A DNA stretch of 64,000 nt. It comes from Pseudomonadota bacterium. Lineage in GTDB: Bacteria > Chloroflexota > UBA6077 > JAJPHF01. Shown here one piece after another: positions 10,270 to 18,084 of the stretch. Under the pieces are notes generated by a model. It was not told the origin of the DNA, did not search any database, and saw only the letters and a program-made list of their open reading frames with translations. A program made the translations under genes and the position numbers. Each line of letters starts with the position of its first letter. Position 1 is the first letter of the stretch. The DNA is taken from assembly GCA_021325365.1 (NCBI GenBank), contig JAJPHF010000113.1, positions 42,920-106,919 of the forward strand. The letters run 5' to 3'.

Positions 10270-10854
10270 TCAAAACTCCACGCCCTTCTGGGCCTTGATG
10301 CCCTGGTCCTTGTACGGGTGCTTGACCGGCTGGATCTCCGAGACGAGGTCGGCCACGGCGACTAGCTCAGGCGGCGCGTTCCGGCCGGTGAGCACCAGGT
10401 GCATCATCGGCGGCTTCTCGGCGATGAGCGCCAGCATCTCGTCCACGCTGACGAATCCCGCGTGGATGGTCGCCATGATCTCGTCGAGGATCACGACGTC
10501 GTGCTCGCCCGCGCGCACCGTCTCCACGGCGCGTGCCCAGCCGGCCCGCGCGCGGGCCTCGTGCTCGTCCATCGGCACGCGCTCGTCGCGCAGCCCGTCC
10601 AAGGTGAAGCCGTGCCCGACCCGCTCTAGCTCGAAGTAGGGCGCCAGCAGCGGCAGCGTCCGCTGCTCCCCGGTCTTCCACACCCCCTTGATGAACTGGA
10701 TCATCCGCACGCGCATGCGGTTCCCGGCAGCGCGGACGCCCAGGCCGATGGCGGCGGTCGTCTTGCCCTTCCCGTTGCCCGTGTTGATGATCACGAGCCC
10801 TTTCCGCTTGCGCGGCGCCGGGCGCGTGCGCGGCGCGGTCTCCGCGGCCATCAT
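10270..10854 (-). CDS. cobO: Cob(I)yrinic acid a,c-diamide adenosyltransferase CobO (CobA/BtuR family)
   Basis: This enzyme adds the upper 5'-deoxyadenosyl ligand to cob(I)alamin or cob(I)yrinic acid a,c-diamide from ATP. The P-loop is IINTGNGKGKTTAAIG, with the reversed (gamma-phosphate-donating) type of ATP use known for this family. VRMIQFIKG, HDVVILDEIMATIHAGF and the C-terminal HPYKDQGIKAQKGVEF are family signatures. I start it at the ATG at 10854, which overlaps the cobQ stop in an ATGA; product 194 residues. Ten more in-frame codons upstream would lie inside cobQ. Confidence 0.95.
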   Translation of the reverse strand: MMAAETAPRTRPAPRKRKGLVIINTGNGKGKTTAAIGLGVRAAGNRMRVRMIQFIKGVWKTGEQRTLPLLAPYFELERVGHGFTLDGLRDERVPMDEHEARARAGWARAVETVRAGEHDVVILDEIMATIHAGFVSVDEMLALIAEKPPMMHLVLTGRNAPPELVAVADLVSEIQPVKHPYKDQGIKAQKGVEF

Positions 10855-12542
10855 GCCCTCCCTCGTGCCGGCACGCGGCACAGCGCGAACACGCGCGCCA
10901 GGTCGACGTGGGCGGCGACCGCATCGGCCAGACGATCGTAGGGGTCCTCGGCCCGCGCCGCCCCTCTCAGCACGATACCACGCCGTCGCGCCAGCGCCCC
11001 CACCAGTGTCGTCCGAATGGCATCGTTATGGAACAGCCCGTGGACGTAGGTTCCCGCCACCAACCCATCGAGCGACACGGCGCCATCGGGGAGCAAACCT
11101 GCATCCCCCGGCCTCCCTTCCCCGGGAAGGACGCGCGGGGCCACCCCGGCCTTCTCATCCCCGTCCGCTCCCCCTTCCCACAATGGGAGGGGGGCCGGGG
11201 GGGTAGGTCTTATCCGCGCGAACGCACGCAGCGCACTCGTCGTGCGGCCCAGATGAATCTCGTAGCCGTCGAGCGGGAGGCCCGCGAGGCAGCCGAAGAA
11301 GCCATCTGCCGCGCTGATCTCGCCTCGGACCTGCCGCGTGGCCTTGTCGGCGGCGAACACCGTGCGCACGGCGAGCAGCCCGAGCCCGGCCCGCGCGCCT
11401 GCCTCGGCCTCGACGCCGTCGGGGTCGTCCAGCTCGGTGCCCAACATCTGGAAACCGCCGCAGATACCCAGGATGGGCACGCCCGCCGCGCTCAGTCGCA
11501 GGAGCGCGGCGCCCAGACCGCTCACACGCAGCCAGGCCAGGTCCGCGAGCGTGCTCTTGCTGCCGGGCAGGATCAGCAGGTCCGGCACGCCCAGCTCGTC
11601 AGGCGCCGCGACGTAGCGCAGCCGCACGCCCGGCTCGGCCTGGAGCGGTGCGAAGTCGTCGAAGTTGGCGATGCGCGGCAGGCGAACCACCACTATCTCG
11701 ACCTGGCCTCCCTCGCCGCCCGGCGGCGAGCTCGACTGAGCGCGTCCTACCCCCTCTCCACCTGGGAAAGGGCTGGGGGGAGGGCCACTCCCGGCGCTAC
11801 GGCGATCCAGCCCCAGCGAATCCTCCTCAGGCAGCCGGAGGTCGCGGAGGTACGGCACGACGCCGAGCACCGGGCAGCCGGTGCGCTCCGCCAGAAAGGT
11901 CAGGCCGGGCTCTAGGAGCGCCCGATCGCCGCGAAAGCGGTTGATCAGCAGGCCAGCGACGCGCCCCCGGTCGGCAGGCTCCAGCAGCGCTAGCGTGCCC
12001 ACGAGCGCGGCAAATACCCCCCCCCGGTCGATGTCTGCGACCAGCAGCACGGGCGCATCGGCCAGCCGAGCGACCGCCATGTTCACCAGATCGCCGTCCC
12101 GTAGGTTGACCTCGGCCGGGCTGCCCGCGCCCTCGATGAGGACGACGTCGTGGCTGGCCCGCAGCCGCGCCAGGCTCTCGGCGACGACACCCAGTAGCTC
12201 AGGCTTCGCGGCGTGGTACTCGCGCGCGGTCAGGCGCCGCCAGACACGGCCCCGCACGACGACCTGCGAGCGCGCGTCGCCCTCGGGCTTTAGCAGGATC
12301 GGGTTCATGTCCACCGACGGTGCCACGCCGGCGGCCTCCGCCTGCGCCGCCTGCGCGCGGCCGATCTCGCCGCCGTCCGCGCACACCGCGGCGTTGTTCG
12401 ACATGTTCTGCGCCTTGAACGGCGCGACGCGCAGGCCCTCCCGCCGCAGCAGCCGGCACAGCGCCGCGACCATCGCACTCTTCCCGACGCCCGACGCGGT
12501 GCCCTGGATCATGAGCGTCGGCGCGCCGGAGTGCTGCGTCAT
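10851..12542 (-). CDS. cobQ: Cobyric acid synthase CobQ (CbiP) with two repeat-derived inserts
   Basis: CobQ amidates side chains b, d, e and g of adenosylcobyrinate a,c-diamide. The ATG at 12542 overlaps the cobD stop in an ATGA. The N-terminal domain shows MIQGTASGVGKS (P-loop), PFKAQNMSNNA and VLIEGAGSPAEVNL. The glutaminase domain has the nucleophile Cys361 in GICGGFQMLG and the catalytic His501 in GTYVHGLFH. At 563 residues it is some 60-80 longer than usual. The excess is two Pro/Gly-rich blocks, residues about 247-281 (GPPPSPFPGGEGVGRA) and about 443-483 (PTPPAPLPLWEGG), that translate palindromic DNA repeats without breaking the frame. Conserved motifs flank both, so the enzyme is likely still active. 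Confidence 0.94.
   Translation of the reverse strand: MTQHSGAPTLMIQGTASGVGKSAMVAALCRLLRREGLRVAPFKAQNMSNNAAVCADGGEIGRAQAAQAEAAGVAPSVDMNPILLKPEGDARSQVVVRGRVWRRLTAREYHAAKPELLGVVAESLARLRASHDVVLIEGAGSPAEVNLRDGDLVNMAVARLADAPVLLVADIDRGGVFAALVGTLALLEPADRGRVAGLLINRFRGDRALLEPGLTFLAERTGCPVLGVVPYLRDLRLPEEDSLGLDRRSAGSGPPPSPFPGGEGVGRAQSSSPPGGEGGQVEIVVVRLPRIANFDDFAPLQAEPGVRLRYVAAPDELGVPDLLILPGSKSTLADLAWLRVSGLGAALLRLSAAGVPILGICGGFQMLGTELDDPDGVEAEAGARAGLGLLAVRTVFAADKATRQVRGEISAADGFFGCLAGLPLDGYEIHLGRTTSALRAFARIRPTPPAPLPLWEGGADGDEKAGVAPRVLPGEGRPGDAGLLPDGAVSLDGLVAGTYVHGLFHNDAIRTTLVGALARRRGIVLRGAARAEDPYDRLADAVAAHVDLARVFALCRVPARGRA
11094..11216. repeat. Palindromic repeat inserted in frame in cobQ (copy 2)
   Basis: The core at 11171-11193 is a near-perfect hairpin, CCCCTTCCCA with a CAA loop and TGGGAGGGGG, with one mismatch. 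It is followed by a G-run and accompanied at 11106-11125 by a second small palindrome around CTTCCCCGGGAAG. On the coding strand it adds roughly 41 residues to CobQ (443-483). The insert length is a multiple of three. Confidence 0.8.
11700..11804. repeat. Palindromic repeat inserted in frame in cobQ (copy 1)
   Basis: The segment contains CCCCCTCTCCACCTGGGAAA followed by GGGCTGGGGGGAGGGCC and, nearby, CTCCCTCGCCGCCCGGCGGC. The pattern of C-run, TCCCA-like centre and G-run matches the other cobQ insert. It adds roughly 35 residues (247-281) between the conserved LPEEDSLGL and VEIVVVRLPRIANFDDF blocks of CobQ. Confidence 0.75.
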
Positions 12543-13621
12543 CGGCGCGCTCCGCCCGTCAAGACGTTGGTGGTGAGCACGCGCTCGAGCGCGGCGAGCA
12601 GCGCGTCGCACTCCGCCAGCGGACGCGCCGCGAGCCGCAGATAGCCGGGCAGGCCGAAGGACGCGCAGTCGCGCACGTAGATGCCCGCAGCGCGCAGCGC
12701 GCTCGCAACCTCCGACCCGTCGGGCACGGCGACCAGGAAGAAGTTGGCGGCCGACGGCAGCGCTTCCAGGCCGAGCGCCCGCAGGCCCTTCGCCAGGTAC
12801 GCCGTCGCCTCGCGCGCGAGCGCCCGGCCCCGCGTAACGTGGTCGCCCGCCGCGAGCGCCGCGAGCCCCGCGGCCTGCGCGACCGCGTTCACCGACCACG
12901 GCGGCTGGGCCCACTGCAGCGCGCGCGCCACCGCGGGGGCCGCGAGGGCGTAGCCGAGCCGCAGGCCGGCGAGCGCGTGGTCTTTCGTCAGCGACCGTAG
13001 CACGACCAGCCGGCCGTCGGTCAGGAGCGGCCGCACGTCCCACGGCTCGGGCACGAAGCCCGCGTACGCCTCATCCAGTACGAGGAGGCCCGGGACGACC
13101 GCCAGCAGGCGCTCGACGTCCGCCCGGCCGAGATACACGCCCGTCGGGTTGTTCGGGTTGCAGAGGAACGTCAGGCGCGGCCGCGTCGCCGTGATCACGC
13201 GACAAAGCGCCGCCACGTCGAGCCGGAAGCCGTCGGCCGCGGACGCCCGATACTCGGCGACGCGCGCGCCCATGAGCCGCGCGGCGCGCGCGTACTCCGC
13301 GAACGTCGGCCCGACGACGAGCGCCCGCTGCCCCCGCTCGATATACGCCAGCGCCAGCAGCCAGATCAGCTCCGCCGAGCCGTTCCCGACTACCAGGCGC
13401 TCGGGCGCGACGTTCAGGCCCGCGGCCAGCGCGGTGCGCAGCGTGGCCGCGTCCGGCTCGGGGTAACGGCCGATCGGGGCCGCGCGCGCGGCGGCGAGCA
13501 CGCTGGAGGCCGGGCCTAGCGGGTTGCTGCTCACGCTGAAGTCCAGCACGGCGCCTGCGCTGAGGGGCGCGCTGCCGTGGACGGCGGGCGGCAGGTCGAG
13601 CAGCTCAGGACGGGGCTGCAT
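12539..13621 (-). CDS. cobD: L-threonine-O-3-phosphate decarboxylase, CobD (CobC in Pseudomonas naming)
   Basis: This PLP enzyme makes (R)-1-amino-2-propanol phosphate, the linker joining the corrin ring to the nucleotide loop. The sequence is a fold-type I aminotransferase of the HisC group: FSVSSNPLGP at the start, GNGSAELIWLLA, LCNPNNPTG, VLDEAYAGF, and the PLP-binding Lys in RSLTKDHALAGLRLGY. The length of 360 residues is normal. The ATG at 13621 lies inside the end of cbiB (17-base overlap). A histidinol-phosphate aminotransferase would look similar, but the operon context and the SSNPLGP start favour CobD. Gene names for this enzyme and for CbiB are swapped between species. Confidence 0.9.
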   Translation of the reverse strand: MQPRPELLDLPPAVHGSAPLSAGAVLDFSVSSNPLGPASSVLAAARAAPIGRYPEPDAATLRTALAAGLNVAPERLVVGNGSAELIWLLALAYIERGQRALVVGPTFAEYARAARLMGARVAEYRASAADGFRLDVAALCRVITATRPRLTFLCNPNNPTGVYLGRADVERLLAVVPGLLVLDEAYAGFVPEPWDVRPLLTDGRLVVLRSLTKDHALAGLRLGYALAAPAVARALQWAQPPWSVNAVAQAAGLAALAAGDHVTRGRALAREATAYLAKGLRALGLEALPSAANFFLVAVPDGSEVASALRAAGIYVRDCASFGLPGYLRLAARPLAECDALLAALERVLTTNVLTGGARR

Positions 13622-14561
13622 CGTGCCCCCGCGCCAGCGCCCAGACGACGTAGCCGACCGTGCCGAACGCCGCCGCCGTGCGCCCCAGGGCGATCGCGGC
13701 CGGGATGGCGGCGGCCGGTGGTCGCGGCCCCTCCCCAAGCACGTAGTGGCCGAGCTTCTCCAGCCGCACCCCCAGCGCGCCCGCCGCCGCGCTCATCGGC
13801 CAGCCCGCGTTCGGGCTCGCCGTGCGGCGATGGTGCCGCCGCGCCACGCGCCACGCGGCGCGGGCGTCGGCGCCTCGCCCCCAAGCCGCCAGGACCAGCA
13901 GTAGCGCGGTCAGCCGTGCGGGCGCCCAGTTCGCCGCGTCGTCCAGTCGCGCCGCCGCCTTGCCGAGATACTCGTAGCGCCCGTGGTAGCCAAGCATCGC
14001 GTCGCAGGTGTTCAGGAAGCGGTAGGCGACGGCGCCGGGCAAGCCGAGCACGGCAAACCAGAACAACGGCGCGACGAAGCTGTCGCTCAGATTCTCCGCG
14101 ACTGACTCGACCGCGGCCGCGGCGACGAGCGGGGGGTCGAGCGCCGCGGTATCGCGGCTGACCAACGAGCGCAGCGCCGCGCGCGCGCCGTCGAGGCTGC
14201 CGGCGGCGAGCCCCGCGGCCACGGCGCTCGCCGCATCGTCCAGCGCCCGGATGGCGAAGGTGCTCTTCAGCAGGAACACGCTCGCCGCCAGCGCGAGCGG
14301 CGCGGCCCGCCGGCGCAGCGAGCGGAGCGCCAGCCGCGTCCCCAGCCAGCAGCCCGCGGCGCCGCCGAGCGCAATTACCCCCCCGTAGACGACGGAGACC
14401 ACGGGCGAGGGGGGCACCCACCGCTCGGCCGCGCCGATGATACGCCCCATCGCCACGACCGGATGGCACCAGCCCGGCGGCTCGCCCAGTAGAGCATCGG
14501 CCGCAATGGCCAGCGCCAGCACGACCACGTCGCTGTCGTCCCGCCGCGTGCCGATCCTCAC
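13605..14561 (-). CDS. cbiB: Adenosylcobinamide-phosphate synthase CbiB
   Basis: CbiB is an integral membrane enzyme that attaches aminopropanol (phosphate) to adenosylcobyric acid. Family markers are LLGEPPGWCHPVVAMGRII near the N-terminus, ESVAENLSDSFVAPLFW, YRFLNTCDAMLGYH and SPNAGWPMSAAAGALGVRLEK. Several hydrophobic segments are visible (about 50-75, 85-105, 150-175, 205-225 and the C-terminus). The length of 318 residues is normal. The start is a GTG at 14561, with no clear Shine-Dalgarno because the bases upstream belong to a strong hairpin. It is the first gene of the cobalamin operon and so directly under the riboswitch. Confidence 0.93.
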   Translation of the reverse strand: MRIGTRRDDSDVVVLALAIAADALLGEPPGWCHPVVAMGRIIGAAERWVPPSPVVSVVYGGVIALGGAAGCWLGTRLALRSLRRRAAPLALAASVFLLKSTFAIRALDDAASAVAAGLAAGSLDGARAALRSLVSRDTAALDPPLVAAAAVESVAENLSDSFVAPLFWFAVLGLPGAVAYRFLNTCDAMLGYHGRYEYLGKAAARLDDAANWAPARLTALLLVLAAWGRGADARAAWRVARRHHRRTASPNAGWPMSAAAGALGVRLEKLGHYVLGEGPRPPAAAIPAAIALGRTAAAFGTVGYVVWALARGHDAAPS

Positions 14562-14564
14562 ACC

Positions 14565-14597
14565 AAAACACCTCTGGTTGCTGCTCGCAACCAGAGG
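14565..14597 (-). terminator. Riboswitch expression platform: strong hairpin before cbiB
   Basis: Positions 14571-14581 and 14587-14597 form a perfect 11-bp stem with a 5-base loop, followed on the minus strand by TGTTTTGG. The U-run is only four long, so it may be a weak intrinsic terminator. Because the cbiB GTG begins about ten bases after the stem, the hairpin could instead block translation. Confidence 0.7.
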
Positions 14598-14599
14598 CG

Positions 14600-14797
14600 C
14601 CCCTGCGCGGCGACGGCCAGCGGCCGGGCCGTGGGCCTACTCTCTGCAGCGAAGAGCAACGGTCCCTTGCCCGGGTCGGCGTTCTGGCTCGCAAGCCGAG
14701 GCTTGCTTACAGCGGCGCGACCGCGGCGGCTTCTCACCGCCTTTCCCGACACCGGACACCTATGCATTTGGCGCGGTGGGTTCGCCCACCGCGGACT
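14600..14797 (-). promoter_or_regulatory. Cobalamin (B12) riboswitch
   Basis: Read on the minus strand, 14757-14728 gives GGTGTCGGGAAAGGCGGTGA followed by GAAGCC, matching the conserved GGGAA and GGTG..A..CC core of cobalamin aptamers. GCGGTCGCGCCGCTGTAAGC follows near 14724-14705, and the B12-box-like AGCCAGAACGCC lies at 14689-14678. A short perfect hairpin (14773-14792) precedes the core at the very 5' end of the transcript. The aptamer leads into the hairpin before cbiB, so excess cobalamin should repress the operon. Outer boundaries are estimates. Confidence 0.88.
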
Positions 14798-14803
14798 ACG
14801 GGC

Positions 14804-14832
14804 AGTATACGATTGAACCGTCCGCACGACAA
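14804..14832 (-). promoter_or_regulatory. Sigma70-type promoter of the cobalamin operon
   Basis: Minus strand -35 TTGTCG (14827-14832), 17-base spacer, -10 TATACT (14804-14809). Transcription would begin near 14797, just before the riboswitch. Confidence 0.75.
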
Positions 14833-14879
14833 CCCCCGCGCAGCCCGCGGCCGAACGGCGGGTGCCAGCGCCGTCCGGC

Positions 14880-15332
14880 TCACGGCTGGCTAGCCAGCCA
14901 ACCACCTCGGCTGCGCTTCCATACCAGGTTGCAGCAGGTCGCGCTTCGCCAGGCTTCGCAGCGCACTCCCCCCTTGGCCCCCTCCGCAAGCGTGCAGTAG
15001 CGCTGCTCGAAGCGAATCACCGTGTCCGCGCTGATCTCCACGCCGGCCAGACGATCGCGCGCGGTGAGCGGCAGCCGGATGGCGTCAGCCCGCGGGTATC
15101 GCACCTGCCAGACCCACTCGCCTCCCGGTCCCGCCGTCGGCTCCGTGCTATAGATGCTGCCCGCGCGGAACTCGAGGCGGCCAGGCGGCAACCCGCTCTC
15201 CGACCGTTCCGTGATGAAGGCCGCCACGGCCATTTCGTTCAGGTCATCGAGCCAGGGATCGCCGTCCTGCCACGGCCCGCGCACGCTGCACGCTGTGAGC
15301 AACAGCGCCAGGAGCAGCCAGACGACACGCAT
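14880..15332 (-). CDS. Small secreted lipoprotein, unknown function
   Basis: I do not recognise a domain. The ATG at 15332 is preceded by GAGGGGAG and opens with MRVVWLLLALLLTACS, a short lipoprotein signal with the lipobox LTAC and the modified Cys at residue 15. The mature part (about 135 residues) has two clear stretches, DDLNEMAVAAFITERSESG and FEQRYCTLAEG, and two further cysteines near the C-terminus (RCEAWRSATCC). It is likely anchored to the outer face of the membrane. It lies upstream of the cobalamin operon promoter, in the same orientation, but is transcribed separately as the promoter and riboswitch lie downstream of its stop. Confidence 0.75.
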   Translation of the reverse strand: MRVVWLLLALLLTACSVRGPWQDGDPWLDDLNEMAVAAFITERSESGLPPGRLEFRAGSIYSTEPTAGPGGEWVWQVRYPRADAIRLPLTARDRLAGVEISADTVIRFEQRYCTLAEGAKGGVRCEAWRSATCCNLVWKRSRGGWLASQP

Positions 15333-15412
15333 GCTCGCTCCCCTCTGCGCGGTAGTATAAGGCGACACACGCGAGGACCACCGGCCACTCGCCGCGCCGG
15401 ATCAGGAGCACC

Positions 15413-16843
15413 GTGGAACAAGCACGCTCCCTAGCTCCCGGCAGACAGCCGCCCGCCTGGGGCCTCCCGCCACCCGACGAAACCGTTGACGACCCGGCGT
15501 ACGCTGCTGCGCTCGACTACCTGTACGGCCTGTCGGCTACGCCGCGCCCGGCCGCCGCCATTCGCGCCGATCAGCCCCGCAAAGTCCCGCGCATGCGGCG
15601 CCTGCTCGCACTCTGCGAGCAGCCGCAGCAGCGCTTTCCGGCGGTGCTCGTCGCCGGCACGAAGGGCAAGGGCTCGACGGCGGCGATGCTGGCGGCCATC
15701 CTGCAAGCCGCTGGCCTGCGGATCGGCCGCTACACGCAGCCGCATCTCGTGAGTTACCGCGAGCGTACGTGGCTGGACGGCGAGTACATACCGGCCAGTG
15801 CCGTGGCCCAGCTCACGCGCGAGCTACGGCCGCTGGTGGCGGCGGCCGAACGCGAATCGCCCGACCTCGGCCACTTCACCACCTTCGAGGTCGGCACCGC
15901 GCTCACCTTCCTCTACTTCGCTCGACGGGGCGTGGACCTGGCGGTGGTCGAGGTCGGCGTCGGCGGCGCTCACGACGCGACCAACGTGCTCGACCCCCTG
16001 GTGAGCGTCATCACGCCGATCAGCGCGGACCACCTGGACACGCTCGGTCCCACCCTCGCGGATGTCGCCCGCGCGAAAGCCGGCATCCTCCGGGCGGGCC
16101 GACCAGCCGTCCTGGGCTTGCAGCCGCCAGAAGCCATGGCCGTGTTGCGCGCGGCGGCCCGGCGCCTCGCCGTGCCATTCGCCCGGGTGGGCCGCGACTG
16201 GCGGTGGGAGCCCGAGGCGGCCCCCGCCGCCGCGAGTGCCTTCACCCTGCGCGGCCCGGCGACCGCGTACGCCGGTCTCACGCTGCCCCTCCTCGGCCGG
16301 CACCAGCGGGATAACGCGGCGCTCGCCGTCGCCGCGGCCGACGCGCTGCGCGGCCGCGGCATCCGGCTGAGCCCCGGGGCCGTGGCGCGAGGCCTCGCCG
16401 GGGTCGTCTGGCCCGGTCGCGTGCAGGTGCTCCCGACCCGGCCCCCGCTCGTCGTCGACGGCGCCCACAACGCCGCCTCGGCTGCCAGCCTGCGCGCCAC
16501 CCTGGAGGACTGTTTCCCCGGTCGGCGTATGGTCCTGGTGCTCGGCTGCACCGCCGACAAGGATCTGGCCGGTATCGTCGATGCGCTCGTCCCACTCGCA
16601 CGACGCGTGATCGCGACGCAGGCGCGGCACCCCCGCGCCGCGCCCGCCGCGGCGGTAGCCGCCGCGGCGGCAGGCGCCGGAGCCACGGTCACGGTCGCGC
16701 CCGACGTCGCCGCCGCGATCGCGGCGGCCGGCGCCACCTCCGATGCGCTGGTGATCGTAGCGGGCTCGCTGTTCCTCGCCGGCGAGGCGCTCGCGCACGG
16801 CGCCACGCTCCCGCTGCGCGACACTGACGCCGCCCGCGCCTAA
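15413..16843 (+). CDS. folC: Folylpolyglutamate synthase / dihydrofolate synthase FolC
   Basis: FolC adds glutamate to dihydropteroate and to reduced folates with ATP. It belongs to the Mur ligase superfamily. The P-loop AVLVAGTKGKGSTAAMLAAI is at about residues 77-96, followed by YTQPHLVSYRER, the EVGVGGAHDATNVLDP block that contacts metal and nucleotide, ITPISADHLDTLGPT, the RPAVLGLQPPE segment, and the C-terminal DGAHNAAS and LGCTADKDLAGI motifs. The length of 476 residues is slightly long because of an N-terminal extension of about 30 residues. The start is GTG at 15413, eight bases after AGGAG. It is divergent from the lipoprotein gene. Confidence 0.95.
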   Translation: MEQARSLAPGRQPPAWGLPPPDETVDDPAYAAALDYLYGLSATPRPAAAIRADQPRKVPRMRRLLALCEQPQQRFPAVLVAGTKGKGSTAAMLAAILQAAGLRIGRYTQPHLVSYRERTWLDGEYIPASAVAQLTRELRPLVAAAERESPDLGHFTTFEVGTALTFLYFARRGVDLAVVEVGVGGAHDATNVLDPLVSVITPISADHLDTLGPTLADVARAKAGILRAGRPAVLGLQPPEAMAVLRAAARRLAVPFARVGRDWRWEPEAAPAAASAFTLRGPATAYAGLTLPLLGRHQRDNAALAVAAADALRGRGIRLSPGAVARGLAGVVWPGRVQVLPTRPPLVVDGAHNAASAASLRATLEDCFPGRRMVLVLGCTADKDLAGIVDALVPLARRVIATQARHPRAAPAAAVAAAAAGAGATVTVAPDVAAAIAAAGATSDALVIVAGSLFLAGEALAHGATLPLRDTDAARA

Positions 16844-17121
16844 GCTCTCGCGCTCGCCGCGCACGCTAGCGCCCGCGGTGGTCTATACTGGAGACGACTC
16901 ATTGGACCACATCCCGCGGGCGCCGGTGCGCCGTGCGGCGTAGGGCGGCGGTGTGCTGGCCCGGTGAAAACGCTGGCACGATTGTTGTAGTGCAGAGCGC
17001 AGCCGCCCGCCTATTGTCGCAGGAGCCGGCGGGGCGCTCGCCAATCGCCCGGCGTGCCAGCCGCCGCGAACGGGTCGAGCTACCGCGGCCCGCGGACCAG
17101 TGGCGTGCCAGATGAGGAGTT

Positions 17122-17535
17122 GTGACGGTGTCGATCACCGACTACGACCAGCTCAGCATTGGCGAGCTGGGCCGGCGGCTCGCCGACACCACCTCGGAGC
17201 TGGTCCACAAGCAGATCGAGCTAGCCAAGCAGGAGGCCCGCGAGGATCTCCAGCAGAATCTGCGCGGGGCCGTTTTGCTCGCTATCGGCGCGGTGCTTTT
17301 CTTGTTCGCCGTCATTTGCTTGCTTGACGCGCTGGTCGCCGCTAGCAGCGCGGTGCTGAGCTGGCCGCTCTGGGTCTGCGCGGTCGTCTGGTTCGTGATC
17401 TTCGCCGTGTTCGGCGCCGGCGCGGCATTTCTCGGCAAGCAGCGGCTCCAGCTACGCCCGCTCGGCCGCACTCGCGCCGAGGCGAAGGAGAACTTGGAGT
17501 GGGTGAGACAGCGGCTGACACCGCCCGCGAGCTAG
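17122..17535 (+). CDS. Holin-X / DUF1469-type membrane protein
   Basis: A 137-residue protein with an amphipathic, charged N-terminus (LADTTSELVHKQIELAKQEA), then two long hydrophobic helices at about residues 49-70 and 78-103, and a basic C-terminal tail. This arrangement matches the putative actinobacterial Holin-X / YqjE (DUF1469) superfamily, small inner-membrane proteins of unknown role often next to DUF3618-like proteins, as here. GTG at 17122 follows GATGAGGAG. It overlaps the next gene by 37 bases, suggesting coupling. The 278 bases upstream to folC hold a TATACT -10-like element at 16884-16889 but no convincing gene. Confidence 0.8.
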   Translation: MTVSITDYDQLSIGELGRRLADTTSELVHKQIELAKQEAREDLQQNLRGAVLLAIGAVLFLFAVICLLDALVAASSAVLSWPLWVCAVVWFVIFAVFGAGAAFLGKQRLQLRPLGRTRAEAKENLEWVRQRLTPPAS

Positions 17536-18059
17536 ACGCCCTGCGCGGCGAAACCGAGCGCTTGCTGGACGCTCTGGAGGGACGCGCCCGCCAGGCCCTC
17601 GACGTCCAGCGCCAGGTCGAAGCGCACCGGCCACTCGTGATGGTGCTGGGCGGTGGCGCGGCACTCCTCGCCGCGGTCACGGTCCTGCTGCTGTGGTATC
17701 GCTCGTACCGACGCGCTCAGGAGGCGCGTCGCCCCATCAACCGGCTGCGTCAGGGAGCCGCCGCCGTCGCGGAGGAGGCCGGCGCACGCGCGCGGCGTGT
17801 CGGCCGTGCCCTGCGCGGCGAGCCGGAGGAAGTCCACGAGGAGACAACGCGCGAGCGCGTGAAGGAACAGCAGACAACCCTCCCGCAGCGCCTGGTGGGG
17901 GCGGCGGCCGCGGCCGCCACGATGGCGCTCGTCGATCAGTTCACGCGCTGGCTGGCGAAGCGACAATCGACCGGCGTCGCACAGAGCCACGCGGCGCCGC
18001 GCCCAGCACCCGCATCGAACGGACCCGCTGACGCTACGGGGAGCCCACCGCTCGGCTGA
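17499..18059 (+). CDS. Membrane-associated protein with coiled coil, DUF3618-like neighbour of Holin-X gene
   Basis: The start is GTG at 17499, inside the end of the preceding gene and after AAGGAG. Residues 1-45 are charged and heptad-like (ELDALRGETERLLDALEGRARQALD). One hydrophobic helix at about 47-67 (LVMVLGGGAALLAAVTVLLL) is followed by a basic, Ala-rich helix and a second weaker hydrophobic stretch at about 130-147. It resembles the DUF3618 group that accompanies Holin-X proteins in layout rather than by a sure motif. The function is unknown; a role in envelope stress or membrane organisation is a guess from family context. Confidence 0.7.
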   Translation: MGETAADTARELDALRGETERLLDALEGRARQALDVQRQVEAHRPLVMVLGGGAALLAAVTVLLLWYRSYRRAQEARRPINRLRQGAAAVAEEAGARARRVGRALRGEPEEVHEETTRERVKEQQTTLPQRLVGAAAAAATMALVDQFTRWLAKRQSTGVAQSHAAPRPAPASNGPADATGSPPLG

Positions 18060-18084
18060 GTATCACCTGGGCCGGGGCGGAGCT

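Noticed and set aside
11094..11804. Frameshift or pseudogene in cobQ
   Set aside because: Length is abnormal, but motifs on both sides of each insert stay in the same frame with no stop.
12543..13043. Extended start of cobQ inside cobD
   Set aside because: The added 167 residues are a shifted frame of cobD; ATG 12542 matches the family start and gives an ATGA overlap.
14558..14989. Minus-strand ORF of 143 codons over the riboswitch
   Set aside because: It covers the promoter, aptamer and hairpin, and its product has no protein-like pattern.
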